Origin: Bauldia sp.
GTDB lineage: Bacteria > Pseudomonadota > Alphaproteobacteria > Rhizobiales > Kaistiaceae
NCBI GenBank assembly: GCA_020442065.1
Contig: JAGRKZ010000120.1
Span: 1-35,333, forward strand
Reading direction: 5' to 3'
Length of the DNA: 35,333 nucleotides
Shown: positions 17,738 to 26,504 of the stretch, piece after piece
Position numbering within the stretch: the first letter of the stretch is position 1
Layout of the letters: each line of letters opens with the position of its first letter
Translations under genes and position numbers: made by a program
Notes under the pieces: model-generated
Databases searched by the model: none
The model's input: only the letters and a program-made list of their open reading frames with translations
What the model was told of the DNA's origin: nothing

Positions 17738-18007
17738 ATGGCCCTCCTGAAATCTATCAACACGGAGTTCGGTGCACCTGCCCAATACTGGCGGGTCGTG
17801 AGCGTCAGCGACGACCTCCTGGCCAGGAAACTCGATATCGCGACGGCAGGCTACTTCAACGAGGAGGCTCGCCGCGCGGAACGCCAGCCGATGGCGATCT
17901 GGCAAGGCCGAATCGAGGGCGATCGGTACCGCCGCTCGCCGTCGTTGGCCGAAGTCTACGCCCTGCTCAAGGAACTGCCGGATTGGGCGGAAGCCGAAAG
18001 CGACTGA
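17738..18007 (+). CDS. Small conserved phage protein after the tail fibre
   Basis: An 89-residue soluble protein, MALLKSINTEFGAPAQYWRVVSV at the start, with no membrane segment or cysteine. A strong ribosome site (GAGGAGA) precedes the ATG. I recall similar short proteins (a 'tEFG-pA-YW-i' opening) next to tail fibre genes in other proteobacterial phages, without known function. It could be a fibre-associated or fibre-assembly factor. The function is not established. Confidence 0.7.
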   Translation: MALLKSINTEFGAPAQYWRVVSVSDDLLARKLDIATAGYFNEEARRAERQPMAIWQGRIEGDRYRRSPSLAEVYALLKELPDWAEAESD

Positions 18008-18037
18008 CAATTCGCGAACAAGAAAAGGAAACAGACC

Positions 18038-18298
18038 GTGGATCTGCAATGGTGGATCAGTGTCATCGAGATTCCGGCGCTCGTCGGTCTCTTCTGGCTG
18101 GTCCAAAGCTACAAGACGGCGGGCGACAAGGCGATCGAGTCCATTCGCGAGGAAGTCTCGGAGTTCAAGCTCCATGTCGCCACCAACTATGCCTCGCTCG
18201 CCTACCTTAAGGACGTGGAGGCTCGGCTGGTCCAGCATCTCCTGAAGATCGAGGCGAAGCTCGACCGCGTCGTCGAGCACCGGCCGCCGGCCGAATAG
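18038..18298 (+). CDS. Small single-span membrane protein with coiled coil
   Basis: An 86-residue protein from GTG 18038 (MDLQWWISV), with AAAAGGAAA about eight bases upstream. One hydrophobic helix (about 5-24: WWISVIEIPALVGLFWLV) is followed by a charged amphipathic helix (about 30-80; KAIESIREEVSEFKLHV, then ARLVQHLLKIEAKLDRVVEH) suited to coiled-coil pairing. The position between fibre and endolysin genes suggests a lysis role such as holin modulator or spanin-like factor, but the shape alone does not prove it. A hairpin terminator follows. Confidence 0.7.
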   Translation: MDLQWWISVIEIPALVGLFWLVQSYKTAGDKAIESIREEVSEFKLHVATNYASLAYLKDVEARLVQHLLKIEAKLDRVVEHRPPAE

Positions 18299-18321
18299 AC
18301 GCTACCGCACCATCGTTCCCC

Positions 18322-18360
18322 GACGAAAGCCCGCCCATCGAGGCGGGCTTCGTCATTTTG
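18322..18360 (+). terminator. Hairpin with T run between small membrane protein and endolysin
   Basis: GACGA(A)AGCCCGCC pairs with GGCGGGCTTCGTC across a short loop, with one bulged A, followed by ATTTT. It looks like a rho-independent terminator with a weak T run. Because lysis genes continue downstream, it is more likely a partial terminator or attenuator than a full stop. Confidence 0.6.
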
Positions 18361-18376
18361 AAGGAGACCATGAGAG

Positions 18377-18907
18377 ATGCTTCCAGAACGCTATGCCTGG
18401 CTTGCCCGCGAGACCGGCCCGAGAATGATCGTCGAAGCCCTCAAGCTCTTCGGCACGCTCGAGGCAGCAGGATCGCGGAACAACCCGACCATCGTCGCCT
18501 GGGCGAAGGAGGTCGGCGGCGAGGTCGCCGACCTCTACAAGGCCGACAGCATCCCTTGGTGCGGGTTGTTCCTGGCCGTCGTCGCCAAGCGCGCCGGCAA
18601 GGTGTTTCCGCAGCATCCGCTCTGGGCGCTGTCATGGTCGGCGTTCGGCAGCAAGGTGACAGCCGCCGGGCTCGGCGACGTACTGGTCTTCACCCGAAAG
18701 GGAGGCGGCCATGTCGGACTCTATGTCGGCGAGGACGCCGGCGCGTTTCATGTACTTGGCGGCAATCAGTCCGATCGCGTCTGCATCACTCGCGTGGCTA
18801 GGAGCCGGCTCTATGCGGCCCGTCGCCCGCTCTACCGCGTCCAGCCTGACAACGTGCGGCCGCTCCATCTTGAAGCGTCCGGCGCGCTCTCGCTGAACGA
18901 AGCCTGA
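18377..18907 (+). CDS. Endolysin-like peptidase, TIGR02594/CHAP-like
   Basis: A 176-residue protein of the TIGR02594 family, a cysteine peptidase fold related to CHAP. Catalytic candidates are C62 (SIPWCGLFLA), H112 (GGGHVGLYVGE) and N130 (LGGNQSD), which match the family triad. There is no signal peptide, so release would need a holin. AAGGAG lies ten bases before the ATG; another ATG at 18370 is in a different frame. With small membrane proteins on both sides it forms the lysis module. It probably cuts peptide links in peptidoglycan. Confidence 0.85.
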   Translation: MLPERYAWLARETGPRMIVEALKLFGTLEAAGSRNNPTIVAWAKEVGGEVADLYKADSIPWCGLFLAVVAKRAGKVFPQHPLWALSWSAFGSKVTAAGLGDVLVFTRKGGGHVGLYVGEDAGAFHVLGGNQSDRVCITRVARSRLYAARRPLYRVQPDNVRPLHLEASGALSLNEA

Positions 18908-19029
18908 TCCCAGGCATCCCGTCTGTTCTGACCCCTTCAGCCAGCTTTGCCGTCGACGCGGTCATCCGCGGCACGAACTCGGCTCATGCGCCCGGCCGTA
19001 AATGCGGCGCGCTCTCCATGGAGGTTCCC

Positions 19030-19212
19030 ATGCTCAAAGGATGGAAGACCCTTATCTTCAGCGCCGGCGTAGCACTCTTCGGCGTGCTTCAGGCCGCCGA
19101 CTGGGTGAGCCTTCTCGGCTCGGAGACGGCCGGCTACGTCGTAACCGGGATCGGCATCGTCAGCGCGGTCCTGCGGTTCATGACCGACACGCCGGTGATG
19201 AAGAGCAACTGA
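19030..19212 (+). CDS. Small two-span membrane protein, holin-like
   Basis: A 60-residue protein, MLKGWKTLIFSAGVALFG at the start. Two hydrophobic helices (about 7-25 and 33-52, SETAGYVVTGIGIVSAVLRF) are separated by a short turn; the C-terminus is charged (MKSN). The start is set by GGAGG at 19020-19024, five bases upstream of ATG 19030; the in-frame ATG at 19018 overlaps that site. Small size, two spans and location after the endolysin suit a holin. Similar short proteins occur in rhizobial phages without assigned function. Confidence 0.65.
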   Translation: MLKGWKTLIFSAGVALFGVLQAADWVSLLGSETAGYVVTGIGIVSAVLRFMTDTPVMKSN

Positions 19213-19618
19213 CACAACTAGCTTAGGGCCCTGTCGACGCTGGCGCGGGTCGTTCTCGCGACCCCCGAAGGGGCGCGCGAACGGCAGGCAAATGGCGCCG
19301 GCAGGGCCGAGGCCTTCGCTGAGTCCGCTACTTGTGTCGTCGTGTCCTTTGTCGGCCGTCAATCCGCCAGGCGAAGCAGCGGGGGCGGGGTTCGCGGGCG
19401 ACCTGCGAACCTAAAGCCCTTAAATCCGTCGCTTGAAGACCCTCTGACTGTGAATTCTTGGCTGCGGCGGGCGCATTGTCCCGGACTTCCGCGGAGATCT
19501 GCGCTAGAGGGGAAGGGCTTGTCGCGGGAGAGATTCGGAGCTTGGCCGCCATATACGGCAACGCTTAGTGTTAGGGGGTCGATCACGCGCAACCGAACCT
19601 AACGCCTGGGCTGGGGAT
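19213..19618. other. Gene-free spacer between lysis genes and defence cassette
   Basis: I see no credible gene in these 406 bases. It holds a GC-rich hairpin (19251-19283, GACCCC-CGAA-GGGGC core, no T run), a 7-bp inverted repeat GGTTCGC/GCGAACC (19389-19411), and a candidate promoter and palindrome in front of the DUF499 gene. This is where the phage backbone ends and the cassette begins. The hairpins may end late transcription before the cassette, but neither has the T tract of a classic terminator. Confidence 0.5.
19542..19603 (+). promoter_or_regulatory. Candidate promoter and operator for the defence cassette
   Basis: TTGGCC (19542-19547) and TAGTGT (19566-19571) are 18 bases apart, a weak sigma-70-like pair. 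Overlapping and just downstream is an inverted repeat GTTAGG (19570-19575) / CCTAAC (19598-19603), which could bind a repressor. The ATG at 19619 follows with GGGG upstream. Match quality is modest. Confidence 0.3.
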
Positions 19619-22600
19619 ATGCCTGTAGCGACCGTAAAGCAGCTCTGCACGCCGAGCAGTCTCGTAACGAGCGACAGCCTCGTCGAGCAAGTCGCTCAGA
19701 TCGAGGATTTTGCGTCCGGCAAGATCAACGGCAAAGAATTCTTTCGCCGCAACTATTTCACCGATGGGCTGCGGCGATTGGTCGAGCGGGGCTTTGAGCG
19801 GCTCGGTGGCAAAACCGATGATGGCGCGTTCTACCTGACCCAGGCGATGGGCGGCGGCAAGACCCACAGCTTGATCGCATTTGGCTTGCTCGCATCCGAT
19901 CCCGCGCTGCGCAAGGAAGTTCTCCCTCGATTGACGTCCGGTGGCGAGTTCGGAGCCGCCAAAGTCGTTATTTTCAATGGCCACCAGAACCCCGACAGTC
20001 TTCTTTGGGGGTACATTGCCGAACAGCTGGGTCGCGTCGAAATCATGACGCCCTTCTGGCGCAATGGCCCACGCACTCCCGGCGTGGACGAATGGGCGGC
20101 GGTTCTGGGCGACGAGCCGGTATTGATCCTTCTCGATGAGTTGCCGAGCTACCTTCAGATGGCTCAGGGCGAGCCGGTGGGAAACTCAACGCTGGGCGAC
20201 CTCACCATCGGCGCATTGGAACGCCTCTTCAACGCCTTGCCACGCTGCCCGCGCGCTTGCGTCGTCGTCACCAACCTGAAGGACGACGTTTATCTCGACG
20301 GCTCAGGGCAGCTGCGCACGCTCATCGAGAGTCTCACCAAGCACTATGACCGCAACGCGCAAGCCATCACGCCGGTTCAGCAGAACACTGGCGAGGTCTT
20401 CGCGATCGTACGCAAGCGTCTGTTCGACGGCCTTCCTACTGCCGACCGCATCGACGAGGTGGCGCAGGCTTACGTAGACGCGCTCCAGAAGGCCAAACGC
20501 GTAGACACGATCGCCACGACGCCGGAGACGTTTATCGAACGAATTCGAGAGACCTACCCCTTCCACCCGTCGATCCGCGATATTGTAGCGCGCTTTGCAG
20601 AGAACCGCGGATATCAAAAGACCCGAGCGCTCATCCGGCTCCTTCGGCTTGCGGTCAGAAGCGCGTTCAACGCGAACGACAACGCCTTCCTGATCGGCCT
20701 TCAGCACCTCGATTTCAACGATCAGGCGACGATAGAGGAAATCCGCAAGATCAATCCCGCCTACGCGAACGCGATTTCGCGCGACATCGCGGATCGGGGA
20801 AACGCACTCGCCGAGCGCATCGACGCGGCCGAGGGCGTTCCAACCGCATCGGCGGTGGCCAAGGTCCTTCTGATGTCGTCACTCTCGACCGCGGAGACTC
20901 CGCTTCGGGGTCTAACCGATGGCGAACTGATCGAAACGCTTGTCGATCCGCTGCTTGAAGTCTCTGAGATCAAGGCGTCGCTCGGCCGTCTGCAAGGACA
21001 GGCGTGGTATCTCTTCCAGGGCGTCGATCAGCGCATCTTCTTCGGCCAGACCGCCAACGTGACTGCCGAGATCACCGAAATCGCCGCGAACATTGCGGAG
21101 GAACAGGTCGATCAAACGCTCAGGGCGAAGCTGCAAGAGGTATTCAAGCCGCGAACCGGAGCGCTTTATTCAGACCGTATGGCGATCCTGCCGGCGCTTG
21201 ACGAAATCCAGCTCGATGATGATCGCCCGACGCTCGTCATCCTCGAGCGTCCGGCCGACAAGCTTCCCCAGGATTTCGTCGATTGGTGGAACAAGCAGGA
21301 TCTCCAAAACCGCGTGCTTGTCCTCACCGCCGATCCGAACGCCGTTACAACGCTCCGCACCAGCGCGCGGCGCATGCGCGCGATCGAGAAGGTCGAAGAG
21401 CGGATCAAAACCCAGCACGGTTCGGCCTCAACACAAATGCAGGAATTGCAGGGCGTGAAGGAACGGGAGGCGGCTGGCTTCACCAGCTCACTGCGGGAAA
21501 CCTTCAAAACGATTGTGTTCCCGACCGGCAAGTCACTCCGCAAGGTCGATGACTTCCGCATGGAGTTCGATCGCAACGACTATTCCGGTGAACAGCAGAT
21601 CGTCGACACGCTGACCAAGCGCGGCAAGTTCATCCCCAGTGACAGATTCGACGCCGAGTTTGAGAACCTCCGCCTCGAAGCAGAGGACCTCCTCTTTGAC
21701 GCCGATGCCGTTCAGCAATCATCGCTCCGCCGCAACGCCGCCATCCGATCGGGCTGGTTCTGGCTTCCCCGCAATGGCTTTGATCAGCTCGTCAAAACGT
21801 CCGTGCAACGGGGTTTCTGGCGGGAGAAGGACGGCCTTGTCGCCAAGAAATGGGAGCGCCGCACCAGGGTGACGGCGCGGCTCGATGATTTTGGACCGAA
21901 CCCGCTCGAAACCGGCCGCTTCATCGTCAACGTAACGCCCGAAGACGCGGATACGGTCTATGTGTCCGAGAAGGGGTTGGCCGATCCATCGCGCGATACC
22001 AAGCTCGACGGCCGCGTCTACGAGACAGAAGCCGCCGCGGCATGGTTCCTCGCCGTCGATAGCAAGGGCGCGGCTACGACGGGCGATCCGTTCGAGTGGC
22101 GCGCACCCATTCGCGTGAAGCCGGATGTGAAGCGCATATCGGGAGGCTACAAGGTCTCCTTCATTGTGAGTCCGCGATCAGCGGTGGTCCGGGCGACCTT
22201 CGACGGGACCGATCCCAAGGCCGGCCCAGTAGTCGGAGCGGAGATCGAAGCCCCTGCCGGAGCCACGAAGCTTCGAGTCGTCGCCGAGGTAGCCGGGCAG
22301 TTCAGCCAGGAAGAAGATGCACCGCTCACCGGGCCAAACGAAGGTCCAGGCGGCGGCTTCACTCCACCAAAAGCCGCGCTGAAGCTGGACGCTCCCGTTA
22401 CGATGACATCCCGTTTCGAGCCGAAGGACACCGCCGCCGCCTTTTCGGCCCTCGATCGCCTCGCGAAGACCGCGGGGACGCAAATCCTCGGAGGCTCGAT
22501 CGAGGTGAATGGCGGTCGCCTCGCTGGGGACTACCTGACGCTTAGGGTCGGCCAGGATGTGAAGGTCGGCGCGAGCGAACTGGACGCACTGGTCAAGACC

Positions 22601-22741
22601 TTGGTCGAAACGTTGAACGCTTCTGCACCCACCGTGAAACTTCGCATCGACGGTATTGCATTCCTGTCCGGACGGGACCTGACTGCCTTTTGTGATGCGT
22701 CGGGCGAGGATTTCGATCGTGTGACGTGGGCACAGGAGTAG
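19619..22741 (+). CDS. DUF499 family ATPase of an anti-phage cassette
   Basis: About 1040 residues from ATG 19619 (MPVATVKQL; a longer frame from 19568 adds 17 unlikely residues). Walker A QAMGGGKTHS lies at 75-84 (K81, T82) and Walker B VLILLDE at 168-174 (D173, E174), with VVTNLKDD as a likely sensor region. FHPSIRDIVARFAENRGYQKTR is a DUF499 mark. The C-terminal third is beta-rich, with GYKVSFIVSPRSAVVRATFDGTDP. It is probably the AAA-type ATPase controlling the complex that recognises or processes phage DNA. It is first of four genes in one direction; four bases separate it from the DUF3780 gene. The family is strongly supported; the mechanism is not known to me. Confidence 0.85.
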   Translation: MPVATVKQLCTPSSLVTSDSLVEQVAQIEDFASGKINGKEFFRRNYFTDGLRRLVERGFERLGGKTDDGAFYLTQAMGGGKTHSLIAFGLLASDPALRKEVLPRLTSGGEFGAAKVVIFNGHQNPDSLLWGYIAEQLGRVEIMTPFWRNGPRTPGVDEWAAVLGDEPVLILLDELPSYLQMAQGEPVGNSTLGDLTIGALERLFNALPRCPRACVVVTNLKDDVYLDGSGQLRTLIESLTKHYDRNAQAITPVQQNTGEVFAIVRKRLFDGLPTADRIDEVAQAYVDALQKAKRVDTIATTPETFIERIRETYPFHPSIRDIVARFAENRGYQKTRALIRLLRLAVRSAFNANDNAFLIGLQHLDFNDQATIEEIRKINPAYANAISRDIADRGNALAERIDAAEGVPTASAVAKVLLMSSLSTAETPLRGLTDGELIETLVDPLLEVSEIKASLGRLQGQAWYLFQGVDQRIFFGQTANVTAEITEIAANIAEEQVDQTLRAKLQEVFKPRTGALYSDRMAILPALDEIQLDDDRPTLVILERPADKLPQDFVDWWNKQDLQNRVLVLTADPNAVTTLRTSARRMRAIEKVEERIKTQHGSASTQMQELQGVKEREAAGFTSSLRETFKTIVFPTGKSLRKVDDFRMEFDRNDYSGEQQIVDTLTKRGKFIPSDRFDAEFENLRLEAEDLLFDADAVQQSSLRRNAAIRSGWFWLPRNGFDQLVKTSVQRGFWREKDGLVAKKWERRTRVTARLDDFGPNPLETGRFIVNVTPEDADTVYVSEKGLADPSRDTKLDGRVYETEAAAAWFLAVDSKGAATTGDPFEWRAPIRVKPDVKRISGGYKVSFIVSPRSAVVRATFDGTDPKAGPVVGAEIEAPAGATKLRVVAEVAGQFSQEEDAPLTGPNEGPGGGFTPPKAALKLDAPVTMTSRFEPKDTAAAFSALDRLAKTAGTQILGGSIEVNGGRLAGDYLTLRVGQDVKVGASELDALVKTLVETLNASAPTVKLRIDGIAFLSGRDLTAFCDASGEDFDRVTWAQE

Positions 22742-22745
22742 AACC

Positions 22746-23414
22746 ATGGCCACACCAGCCGCCAATTTCGATTGTGCCGACATCTATCAGGAGCATGGCT
22801 ATCTCGTGCGCCTCACCAGGGGCCGCGACGCCAAGGTCCATGTCTTCGAGGTGTTCGGCCGCCCCCCTACCGACCGCGAGGCCGAATGGGCGCCGGAGAC
22901 GATCCTGCGCTGTGAGGCATCCCGTGACGTGTGGGATGTGATCTCGTCCGAGGTTCGCTCCGAGTTTAACCGGCGTCTCAAGGCCGAGGGTAAGCCGGCT
23001 GGCCGCTGGGGTGCGGACGAAACCGCGGTCCAGCGCCTGCTCGGAAAGGAGCTTCTGGTTTTGCTTTGGGCAGTCGAATTGCCGGATGTGAAGCCCGAGG
23101 AGATCGCCGTTGCCATCCGCAACTGGCTTGGCCTGAAGACCGAGGAACGCTGGTGGCTCTACACCATGACTGCGGCGGCAACTGGCCTCGCCCATCAACT
23201 CGGGATGGGATGGCGTGGCGCGCTTCGGCAGGCGCTCTGTTTCGGCACCCGTGCCGACACTTTTCATCTCGGCACGATCACAGGCCGCGGTACATTGGCG
23301 CCGCGCGCGAACGATGCGTTCGCCGCAAGCGGCGGAAAGCCCGCGCACAAGCGGAAGAGATCCACCCCCGATGATCCTGGCTTTCTCTTTAATGCGCCTG
23401 TCCCGGCGGAGTGA
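22746..23414 (+). CDS. DUF3780 family protein of the anti-phage cassette
   Basis: A 222-residue soluble protein, almost always found with DUF499 and DUF1156 genes. Recognisable parts are YLVRLTRGRDAKVHVFE near the start, KELLVLLWAVELPDVKPEEIAVAIRNWLGLKTEERWWLYTMTAAATG in the middle (a helical core rich in Trp) and a Lys/Arg-rich, probably disordered C-terminus (KPAHKRKRSTPDD) that might contact DNA. There is no catalytic motif that I can see, so it is probably a structural or adaptor subunit. It starts four bases after the ATPase stop and ends 21 bases before the methyltransferase. Confidence 0.82.
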   Translation: MATPAANFDCADIYQEHGYLVRLTRGRDAKVHVFEVFGRPPTDREAEWAPETILRCEASRDVWDVISSEVRSEFNRRLKAEGKPAGRWGADETAVQRLLGKELLVLLWAVELPDVKPEEIAVAIRNWLGLKTEERWWLYTMTAAATGLAHQLGMGWRGALRQALCFGTRADTFHLGTITGRGTLAPRANDAFAASGGKPAHKRKRSTPDDPGFLFNAPVPAE

Positions 23415-23435
23415 CCATTTCATTCGGGAATTTCA

Positions 23436-26400
23436 ATGTCCGCAATGACCGCCGTCGCCGCACAACCGAAGGAAACGCCCGGTCTTGCACCGTTCTCGCT
23501 TAAGGACACACCGGCCTTCATCGAGCGGCAGTTTCCGGTCGGGCGGCTTTCGGCGGAGGCGTACAAGGAGAGGAAGGCGGGCGCCGGGCAAACGCTGACC
23601 GCACTCGGCTCGTATTGGAAAGGCCGCAAGCCGCTCATTCTCGTGCGCGCCGTCGTGCTGGGTGCCCTGCTGCCTGCCAGTGACGATCCCGCCGCCGATC
23701 TCGACATTTTCCTGAAGCTCATGGCGATGGACGATGCCGCGTTTGCTCGCCGCTTCGACGGCAGCGCGTCCGAATTCGCTCGCCTCTTTCCCGACCATGC
23801 CCAGTCGGTCGCGACGAACGTCCGCGTCGTCTGGCGCAAGGAGGCAGACCGGAAGACGCGGGCGCGGGCGACGGACCCGGTGGACTTCTCGGCACGGTTT
23901 CCGGAGGAAGCCGAACGCTTCACGGAGGTAGTAGAAGGTCCTTGGCGCTGGCGCGAGGACCTGACGGAGCCCGAACGACAGACGCGCGTGGCCGAGGCTT
24001 TTGCAGGCCTTCCCTATGCCGAGCGGCTGAAGCATGTCCGGCGGCCTGAGGAATGCGACGAAGCGGAGCTGCTCAAGCCGATCTGGCCGGCGGTCAACCC
24101 TCATCTCGGCACCAATGCTCGAAGCTTGCCTGAGCTTGTCGAGCAACTCGGCATCGCTCGCTTCGGACACCGGCCGAAAGTGGCGGACACGTTTTGCGGC
24201 GGCGGCTCGATTCCCTTCGAGGCGGCGCGCATCGGCTGCGATGTTCATGCAACTGATCTCAACCCGATCGCCTGCATGCTCACTTGGGGCGCTTTCAATA
24301 TTATCGGTGCATCGAAGGAGAGGCGCACCGAGATCGAGAGGGCGCAAAAGCAAGTGGCGGCCGCAGTAGACGCCGAGATCACCCGACTTGGAATTGAGCA
24401 CGACGAGGACGGCAACCGAGCAAAAGCCTACCTCTATTGTCTTGAGACAAGCTGCCCGCGCACTGGTTGGATGGTGCCGATCGCCCCCTCATGGGTCATC
24501 TCGAAAACGCGCAACGTCGTCGCGAAACTCGTGCCCGACCACTCCAACAAGCGCTACGATATCGAGATCCATTCCGGTGTCTCCGCGGCGGAGATGGCGG
24601 AAGCCGAGCGCGGCACGGTGCGGGAGGGGAGGCTCGTCCACCCAATGAACCCTGAGCGCTCGGGGGTCGAGATCAAGACGATCCGTGGCGACTATCGCGA
24701 TGCAAATGGCGTAACCCGCAATCGTCTGCGGCTCTGGGAAAGATCTGACTTCGTGCCGCGCCCAGACGACATTTATCAGGAGCGGCTCTACTGCGTTCAA
24801 TGGATCACTAAAGAGAGCATCGGGAGGGGACGGCAAGAGACCTTCTTCGCCTCTGTAAACGAGGCTGACCTTGCGCGCGAACGACAGGTTGAGGCCATTG
24901 TAGCCGCAAATCTCGCCCGCTGGCAGGACGATGGACTTGTCCCTGACATGCCGATTGAGCCGGGAGATAAGACGGACGAGCCAATCCGTACGCGCGGATG
25001 GACACACTGGCATCACTTATTTGGAGCTCGAACTCTCGCCTGGGCAGCCGCTTTTGAAAATGCCGGATCACCCGTCACACTGTTGAATTTGTTTCGCGGG
25101 CTTGATTACGGCTCACGTCTTTGCTCGTGGGATGTTGGTCACAAGGGTTCAAGCCCGCAGGTCAAGCACGTCTTTGTGAATCAAGCTTTTAATACTATGG
25201 CCACGTATTGCACGAAATCTTCTTTCGATCTCAATGAGGTTGCGCAGATAGATGCCATTTCTGCCCCTGTTCGCGAACCGAAGGTCATCCGGCCGATAGA
25301 GGCACGACAGGTCAGTGAGCCGTCTGATTTTTATGTGACAGACCCTCCATATGCGGATGCCATTCGCTATGAGGAGATCACGGAGTTCTTCATCGCTTGG
25401 CTACGCAAGAATCCGCCCCCTCCGTTTGATCATTGGGCGTGGGAATCGCGGCGCGATCTCGCGATCAAGGGCAAGGACGAGCACTTCCGCCGCGACATGG
25501 TGGCTGCCTATGCGGCCATGACTCGCCACATGCCTGATAATGGCTTGCAGGTGGTCATGTTCACCCACCAGGACGCCGGGGTCTGGGCGGACTTAGGTGC
25601 CATCCTCTGGGCCTCAGGTCTCCGTGTTGCGGCTGCCTGGAACGTCGTCACGGAAACCGAGAAGCCCAATAGCACAGGCAACTACGTTCAGGGCACAGTC
25701 TGCCTCGTGCTTCGCAAGCGCCTCGGCGAAGCGAATGCCCGGCGTATGGAGATCGAAGCCGAGATCGAGGAAGCTGTCGCTGCGCAGATTGCCCGCCTCA
25801 CGGACCTCGATGATAGCTGGCATGAGCGCGCCAACGCCGAAACACTCTACACGGACGGCGACCTGACGCTGGCAGCCTATGCCGCAGCGTTACAGGTCGT
25901 CACCGCCTATTCCACAATCGACCGGCAGCCGCTCGACCGCGATCTCTACCGCAAGCTCGCCAAAAGCGAGCGAACAATTATGCGCGACCTCGTCGACTAC
26001 GCGGCGCAGGTGGCAAACGGCTTGCTCGTTCCAGAAGGATTTCCGCGCGACATGTGGCGCGATCTGGGATCCTCGGAGCGCTTCTATGTCCGCATGCTCG
26101 ATATGGAAGCCAAGGGCGCGACCAAGGTCGCCGACTTCCAGAACTTCGCCAAGAGCTTCGCCTTCGCTGACTACGCATCCCTGATGGGATCGACGACCGC
26201 CAATGCTGCCTCGCTCGCCGGCGCCGGCGACCTGAAAGGGCGCATGCTCGATGGCGACGGTTTCGCCAACACCCAGCTCCGGCAGGTGCTGTTCGCCACT
26301 TGGAAGACGCTGGATGGCAGGGAGCGCGACCCGAAGCGCGGTGTCACTATTCTGAAGACGGAATACACCGCTGATTATTGGCAACGCCGCCAGAAGCTGA

Positions 26401-26504
26401 TCGGCCTTGCCGAATATGTCGCGGGCAAGACCAAGACCACGCGGCCGGAAGAAAGCCAAGCCGCGCACGAGCTTGCCGAAGCGCTGAAGCTTGATCGGGT
26501 GTGA
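23436..26504 (+). CDS. DUF1156-type adenine DNA methyltransferase
   Basis: A 1022-residue methyltransferase. SAM-binding motif I is DTFCGGGSIPFEAARIG (from D251), then CDVHATDLNPIACML; the catalytic motif IV is DPPY (636-639) followed by ADAIRYEEITEFF. This order and the length match DUF1156 proteins, probably N6-adenine methylases. The stretch between motifs (about 320-620) probably includes target recognition. In the cassette it would mark host DNA as self. GC drops to about 46% at about 25070-25400 in an otherwise GC-rich gene. The stop overlaps the helicase start (GTGA). Confidence 0.88.
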   Translation: MSAMTAVAAQPKETPGLAPFSLKDTPAFIERQFPVGRLSAEAYKERKAGAGQTLTALGSYWKGRKPLILVRAVVLGALLPASDDPAADLDIFLKLMAMDDAAFARRFDGSASEFARLFPDHAQSVATNVRVVWRKEADRKTRARATDPVDFSARFPEEAERFTEVVEGPWRWREDLTEPERQTRVAEAFAGLPYAERLKHVRRPEECDEAELLKPIWPAVNPHLGTNARSLPELVEQLGIARFGHRPKVADTFCGGGSIPFEAARIGCDVHATDLNPIACMLTWGAFNIIGASKERRTEIERAQKQVAAAVDAEITRLGIEHDEDGNRAKAYLYCLETSCPRTGWMVPIAPSWVISKTRNVVAKLVPDHSNKRYDIEIHSGVSAAEMAEAERGTVREGRLVHPMNPERSGVEIKTIRGDYRDANGVTRNRLRLWERSDFVPRPDDIYQERLYCVQWITKESIGRGRQETFFASVNEADLARERQVEAIVAANLARWQDDGLVPDMPIEPGDKTDEPIRTRGWTHWHHLFGARTLAWAAAFENAGSPVTLLNLFRGLDYGSRLCSWDVGHKGSSPQVKHVFVNQAFNTMATYCTKSSFDLNEVAQIDAISAPVREPKVIRPIEARQVSEPSDFYVTDPPYADAIRYEEITEFFIAWLRKNPPPPFDHWAWESRRDLAIKGKDEHFRRDMVAAYAAMTRHMPDNGLQVVMFTHQDAGVWADLGAILWASGLRVAAAWNVVTETEKPNSTGNYVQGTVCLVLRKRLGEANARRMEIEAEIEEAVAAQIARLTDLDDSWHERANAETLYTDGDLTLAAYAAALQVVTAYSTIDRQPLDRDLYRKLAKSERTIMRDLVDYAAQVANGLLVPEGFPRDMWRDLGSSERFYVRMLDMEAKGATKVADFQNFAKSFAFADYASLMGSTTANAASLAGAGDLKGRMLDGDGFANTQLRQVLFATWKTLDGRERDPKRGVTILKTEYTADYWQRRQKLIGLAEYVAGKTKTTRPEESQAAHELAEALKLDRV

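Noticed and set aside
16277..18007. Diversity-generating retroelement (variable fibre end with template repeat)
   Set aside because: There is no reverse transcriptase gene in the window and no A-biased template copy of the fibre's C-terminus.
19251..19283. GC-rich hairpin after the holin-like gene as terminator
   Set aside because: The stem is good, but no T tract follows on the plus strand; I list it only as content of the spacer.
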